Positions 25,494 through 28,053 of a DNA stretch of 28,053 bases are shown here, one piece after another; position 1 is the first letter of the stretch, and each line of letters starts with the position of its first letter. The position numbers were made by a program, and so were the translations under genes. The DNA is from a virus. Under the pieces are notes generated by a model that had not been told where the DNA came from, searched no databases, and saw nothing but the letters and a program-made list of their open reading frames with translations. Where the stretch lies: positions 1-28,053 of IMG/VR virus record IMGVR_UViG_3300042691_027737; one strand, given 5' to 3'.

Positions 25494-27353
25494 TTATACA
25501 ATTTCACAAGCTCCACCTGCACAAGCAGCTTCACCTCTAAGGTCGGTGTTATCTTGTAACTCGATTACTTTTGTAAGATCGACATCTGTTAATGATTTAA
25601 CCAATCTTTCAAAGTCTTCTTTTGTACAATCTTCAAAAGGTGCTTGAGTATATGTCCCTCCGTTGTATGGTAATACTGAAAGTCCGTTATAGAAGTCTCT
25701 ATTATTCCACATCCAATCACCAACTAATTCCCACTCATCTTCTTTAATTGAAACGGTTGCTGATACGTTGTGAGTATTTTGTCCGTTTCTATGACCAGGT
25801 TTAATCCATTCTTGTGAAACTTTTTTAACTCTCTCTAACATCTGAAATACTGATTCGTGTCTTACGATTGATCCTTCAGGTGATTTTTGTGGGATAGTAA
25901 TTACCGCAGTATCGTGTGGTCTAAAGTATTCATCTTCAATTAATTCAGGATGATTAATTGCTAAGTATGAATAGATTGACTCATTTTTTCCAACACGGAT
26001 TCTTCTTAAATAGTAATCATTATGCCAAGCATGAATACCTGATGATGTTCCCAATACCAATGATGAGGTACCTGATGGTTTAACCGTTGTTGTTCTTGCT
26101 GATTTGTTGATTTTAATAAGACCTGCAACTCTTTCGTTTTCTTCTTTAACCATCTTAGCGGCTCTTTTCATATCATAACCCAACACGACACCTGAACCAA
26201 TACCTGTCATACCTACACCGATAAGTGCGTCTTTTTCAGTTGTTCTTTTCCAAATATCTCTTAAATAATGGAAGTCTGTGTATCCAGCTTGTAGTGTACC
26301 AATGAATGATGCTGCCTTAACTCTTGCGTCAAAGTCTTCTTGTGATTCAATATCAGATGCGTTTACCTCACATAAGTTACAGAATTGGAACGGGCGAAGT
26401 GCGATTTCACAACAAGGGTTTGTTCCCCAATCTTTATCGTTAGATAGATAAATTCCTGGTTCACCTGCTCCTGATAATTCAATACGTTTCCAAAGATCCA
26501 TAAAGAATTCTTTTGTGATTTTGTGACGAAGAAGTACTGCTGAGTTATTTGCTCTACCTCTTTGTGCGTTTTGTTCCCACCAACTTCCTGACTTACAAGA
26601 AATCATTTCTTCATCATCTGCACTAAATAATGAGATAAGTGCAGCTCTTCTAATACCACCAGCAAGTACCGCATCTGCAATATGACAAACTATGTCATGT
26701 GTTTCAATAGGTGTTAATCTTTCACCATCTTTTTTGTTATCCAACACTTTTGTTATGTGGTGAATACAATCTTTAAGTGGTTGAGGTCCGGGAGCCTTTC
26801 CTCCTGATGTTACAAGGTTTGCTCCTTTGTGTCTAATATCTGAAAAATCAAATACAGGTGTTGATGATTTATATCCCAAGTATGATTCCATTAATACTTT
26901 AATAGCATCTGCCCATCCTTCAATAGAGTCGCCAATAAGGTATCTTCTTGTTCTTTCAGGATTTGGTTTTTTTATTTCTGGTAGTTTTTCAACGTGGTGT
27001 TTTTGAACTGAGTACCCAACTCCTGTTCCACCTAAAAGTAAAAACATTGTTTCAGAAAATGCATCCACATGATCGATTGGCATATATGCACAGTTGTAAA
27101 CTCTGTTTGGTGAGATTTCAATCGGTTTTCCACCAAATTGTAATGACCTCATTGAAGGTAATACTTTTTTATCGTACACCATTTTATATACCTCTTCTAT
27201 CTCATCTTTGATGTGTGGGTACTTTCTTTGGTGCATCTCTTTGTTACGTGTTACCAACTCTTCCCAAGTCTCTCTCCTGTTCAATTCAGGTTGAAACTTA
27301 GCGTATTTCATAAAGACAGTAATGTCACTTAATATTTTTTGCGAAATATCCAT
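25494..27353 (-). CDS. nrdJ: Adenosylcobalamin-dependent (class II) ribonucleotide reductase
   Basis: A 619-residue reductase that converts ribonucleotides to deoxyribonucleotides with a thiyl radical generated from adenosylcobalamin. Active-site residues fit the Lactobacillus leichmannii enzyme: Asn312, Cys314 (radical Cys) and Glu316 in NPCCE; the redox pair Cys88 (in VYNCAY) and Cys325 (in FCNLCE, 11 residues after Cys314, the same spacing as 408 to 419); and a C-terminal shuttle pair Cys611/Cys616 in CAGGAC. It is shorter than the ~739-residue Lactobacillus enzyme, and no ATP-cone is seen at the N-terminus. Needing no oxygen and no small subunit, it suits phage DNA synthesis in varied conditions but relies on host cobalamin. 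It starts 25 bases after the helicase stop. Confidence 0.9.
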   Translation of the reverse strand: MDISQKILSDITVFMKYAKFQPELNRRETWEELVTRNKEMHQRKYPHIKDEIEEVYKMVYDKKVLPSMRSLQFGGKPIEISPNRVYNCAYMPIDHVDAFSETMFLLLGGTGVGYSVQKHHVEKLPEIKKPNPERTRRYLIGDSIEGWADAIKVLMESYLGYKSSTPVFDFSDIRHKGANLVTSGGKAPGPQPLKDCIHHITKVLDNKKDGERLTPIETHDIVCHIADAVLAGGIRRAALISLFSADDEEMISCKSGSWWEQNAQRGRANNSAVLLRHKITKEFFMDLWKRIELSGAGEPGIYLSNDKDWGTNPCCEIALRPFQFCNLCEVNASDIESQEDFDARVKAASFIGTLQAGYTDFHYLRDIWKRTTEKDALIGVGMTGIGSGVVLGYDMKRAAKMVKEENERVAGLIKINKSARTTTVKPSGTSSLVLGTSSGIHAWHNDYYLRRIRVGKNESIYSYLAINHPELIEDEYFRPHDTAVITIPQKSPEGSIVRHESVFQMLERVKKVSQEWIKPGHRNGQNTHNVSATVSIKEDEWELVGDWMWNNRDFYNGLSVLPYNGGTYTQAPFEDCTKEDFERLVKSLTDVDLTKVIELQDNTDLRGEAACAGGACEIV

Positions 27354-27378
27354 TTTAATTCAAATTTAATAATTTATT

Positions 27379-28053
27379 TTAAGATTCTTGTTGTTCTTTT
27401 TGTTTTTTTCTTTCTAACAGTTCTTTTATTCTGTTCCTATTCTTTTCTTCTTTTTGCTCCTCGTGGCCAAGGAATGTTACACTTTGTTCAGTGTCTATAT
27501 CTAACATACCGTTATCAAACTTACAATTTTCAAAGATAATTCCATCTTTCCCAATTCTTGATTTAGTTATTGCTATTGTTGCTAAGTTCATCTCTTTTTG
27601 TTGTAATGATTTTGCAACCGTTATAATAACGTGCCCAACTTGTGCTTTTTTAATTGACCCACCCATTTGGTCTGTAGTAACGACCTCAGATGAAATTGAA
27701 TTTCTATTACCTTGTGTTGCCGTCCATCCTGCAATATCCAACTCATGACACATTGCTTCAAATCCTCGCATTACCGATCCTTCACTCTTCCATTCATCAC
27801 CTAACATTTTGTCAGGAACCACACAATCAATATAATCTAAAATAATCATATCAACTTTAATCCCTTCGGCAATCATTTTTCTTACTTGATTTTTTATTTG
27901 ATTCATAGTTACGGTATCAGATGCCAATTTTTTCATAATCAACTTATTTTTTCTTGTTGATTGAAGTTCTCGTACTTTTTCCATAACTTCTTTTCTATTT
28001 TCAGAAAGATCGTCGGGGTGTATTCCTGTCCAAAGTGTAAAGTGTTTTCTTTG
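27379..28053 (-). CDS. Replicative DNA helicase, C-terminal part (DnaB / T4 gp41-like; 5' end outside window)
   Basis: An open frame of 224 residues enters from the window edge, so the N-terminus and Walker A are missing. Visible are a Walker B strand VDMIILDYID (67-76, Asp73), then TATQGNRNS (111-119) in the place of the DnaB TQLNR motif, a GGSIKKAQVGHVIITV block (~131-146), and ITKSRIGKDG (152-161) matching the DnaB KNR-x-G arginine-finger region. The last ~40 residues are a Lys/Glu/Gln-rich tail. The first in-window ATG (27984) is internal, because coding similarity continues upstream of it. The enzyme would unwind the phage replication fork as a hexamer. It is closely followed by the reductase gene, a pairing that links replication with nucleotide supply. 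Confidence 0.85.
   Translation of the reverse strand, partial: QRKHFTLWTGIHPDDLSENRKEVMEKVRELQSTRKNKLIMKKLASDTVTMNQIKNQVRKMIAEGIKVDMIILDYIDCVVPDKMLGDEWKSEGSVMRGFEAMCHELDIAGWTATQGNRNSISSEVVTTDQMGGSIKKAQVGHVIITVAKSLQQKEMNLATIAITKSRIGKDGIIFENCKFDNGMLDIDTEQSVTFLGHEEQKEEKNRNRIKELLERKKQKEQQES

Noticed and set aside
27379-27984. A complete 201-residue gene starting at the ATG at 27984
   Set aside because: The frame stays open to the window edge and the protein is only the C-terminal half of a DnaB-type helicase, so the ATG is internal.

Overview
This AT-rich window looks like part of the genome of a large, contractile-tailed (T4-like, myovirus-type) phage infecting a Bacteroidota host. Every supported gene lies on the minus strand, so transcription runs from high to low coordinates. 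Evidence for a phage is a gp25-family and a gp6-family baseplate wedge protein, a fibre with an S74-type intramolecular chaperone, and a DnaB/gp41-type replicative helicase fragment next to a ribonucleotide reductase. Evidence for a Bacteroidota host is indirect: SprB-like repeats, a DUF5522-like protein, delta-60 propeller repeats, and A/T-rich start regions without clear Shine-Dalgarno sequences.

Layout in the direction of transcription. (1) 28053-25175, nucleotide and replication genes: the C-terminal part of a replicative helicase, a compact B12-dependent (class II) ribonucleotide reductase, a possible 26-residue micro-ORF, and a 77-residue CCxxxCxxC protein (DUF5522-like). The block closes with a strong intrinsic terminator. 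(2) 25128-11828, baseplate block: gp25-like, gp6-like, a 2094-residue protein in the place where T4 has gp7, then four structural proteins of unknown family (594, 277, 360 and 302 residues), mostly coupled through overlapping stop and start codons. (3) 11828-3083, tail-tip and fibre block: a 995-residue protein with a P2 gpI-like patch, a 1012-residue SprB-repeat protein with a Pro/Thr/Ser linker, two paralogous one-domain proteins (96 and 95 residues), and a 699-residue fibre with YadA-head-like SHAEG repeats and a C-terminal S74 chaperone domain. (4) 3041-1, two different glycosyltransferases followed by another Pro/Thr-linker structural protein that runs off the window.

The genes read as one virion-assembly programme: wedge proteins, peripheral baseplate proteins, then modular adhesins and fibres that probably recognise the host surface. 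The two glycosyltransferases sit inside the fibre block and may decorate the fibres or the host surface. The most unusual element is the 2094-residue protein, which combines an N-terminal beta-sandwich-like domain, a hydrophobic segment of about 35-45 residues, and a seven-repeat delta-60 beta-propeller. A TATTTATA element, read in gene orientation, recurs just upstream of genes that are not translationally coupled to a neighbour and may be a phage promoter or initiation signal. No RNA genes, CRISPR arrays, insertion sequences or integration genes were seen, and no gene-free stretch exceeds 300 bases.
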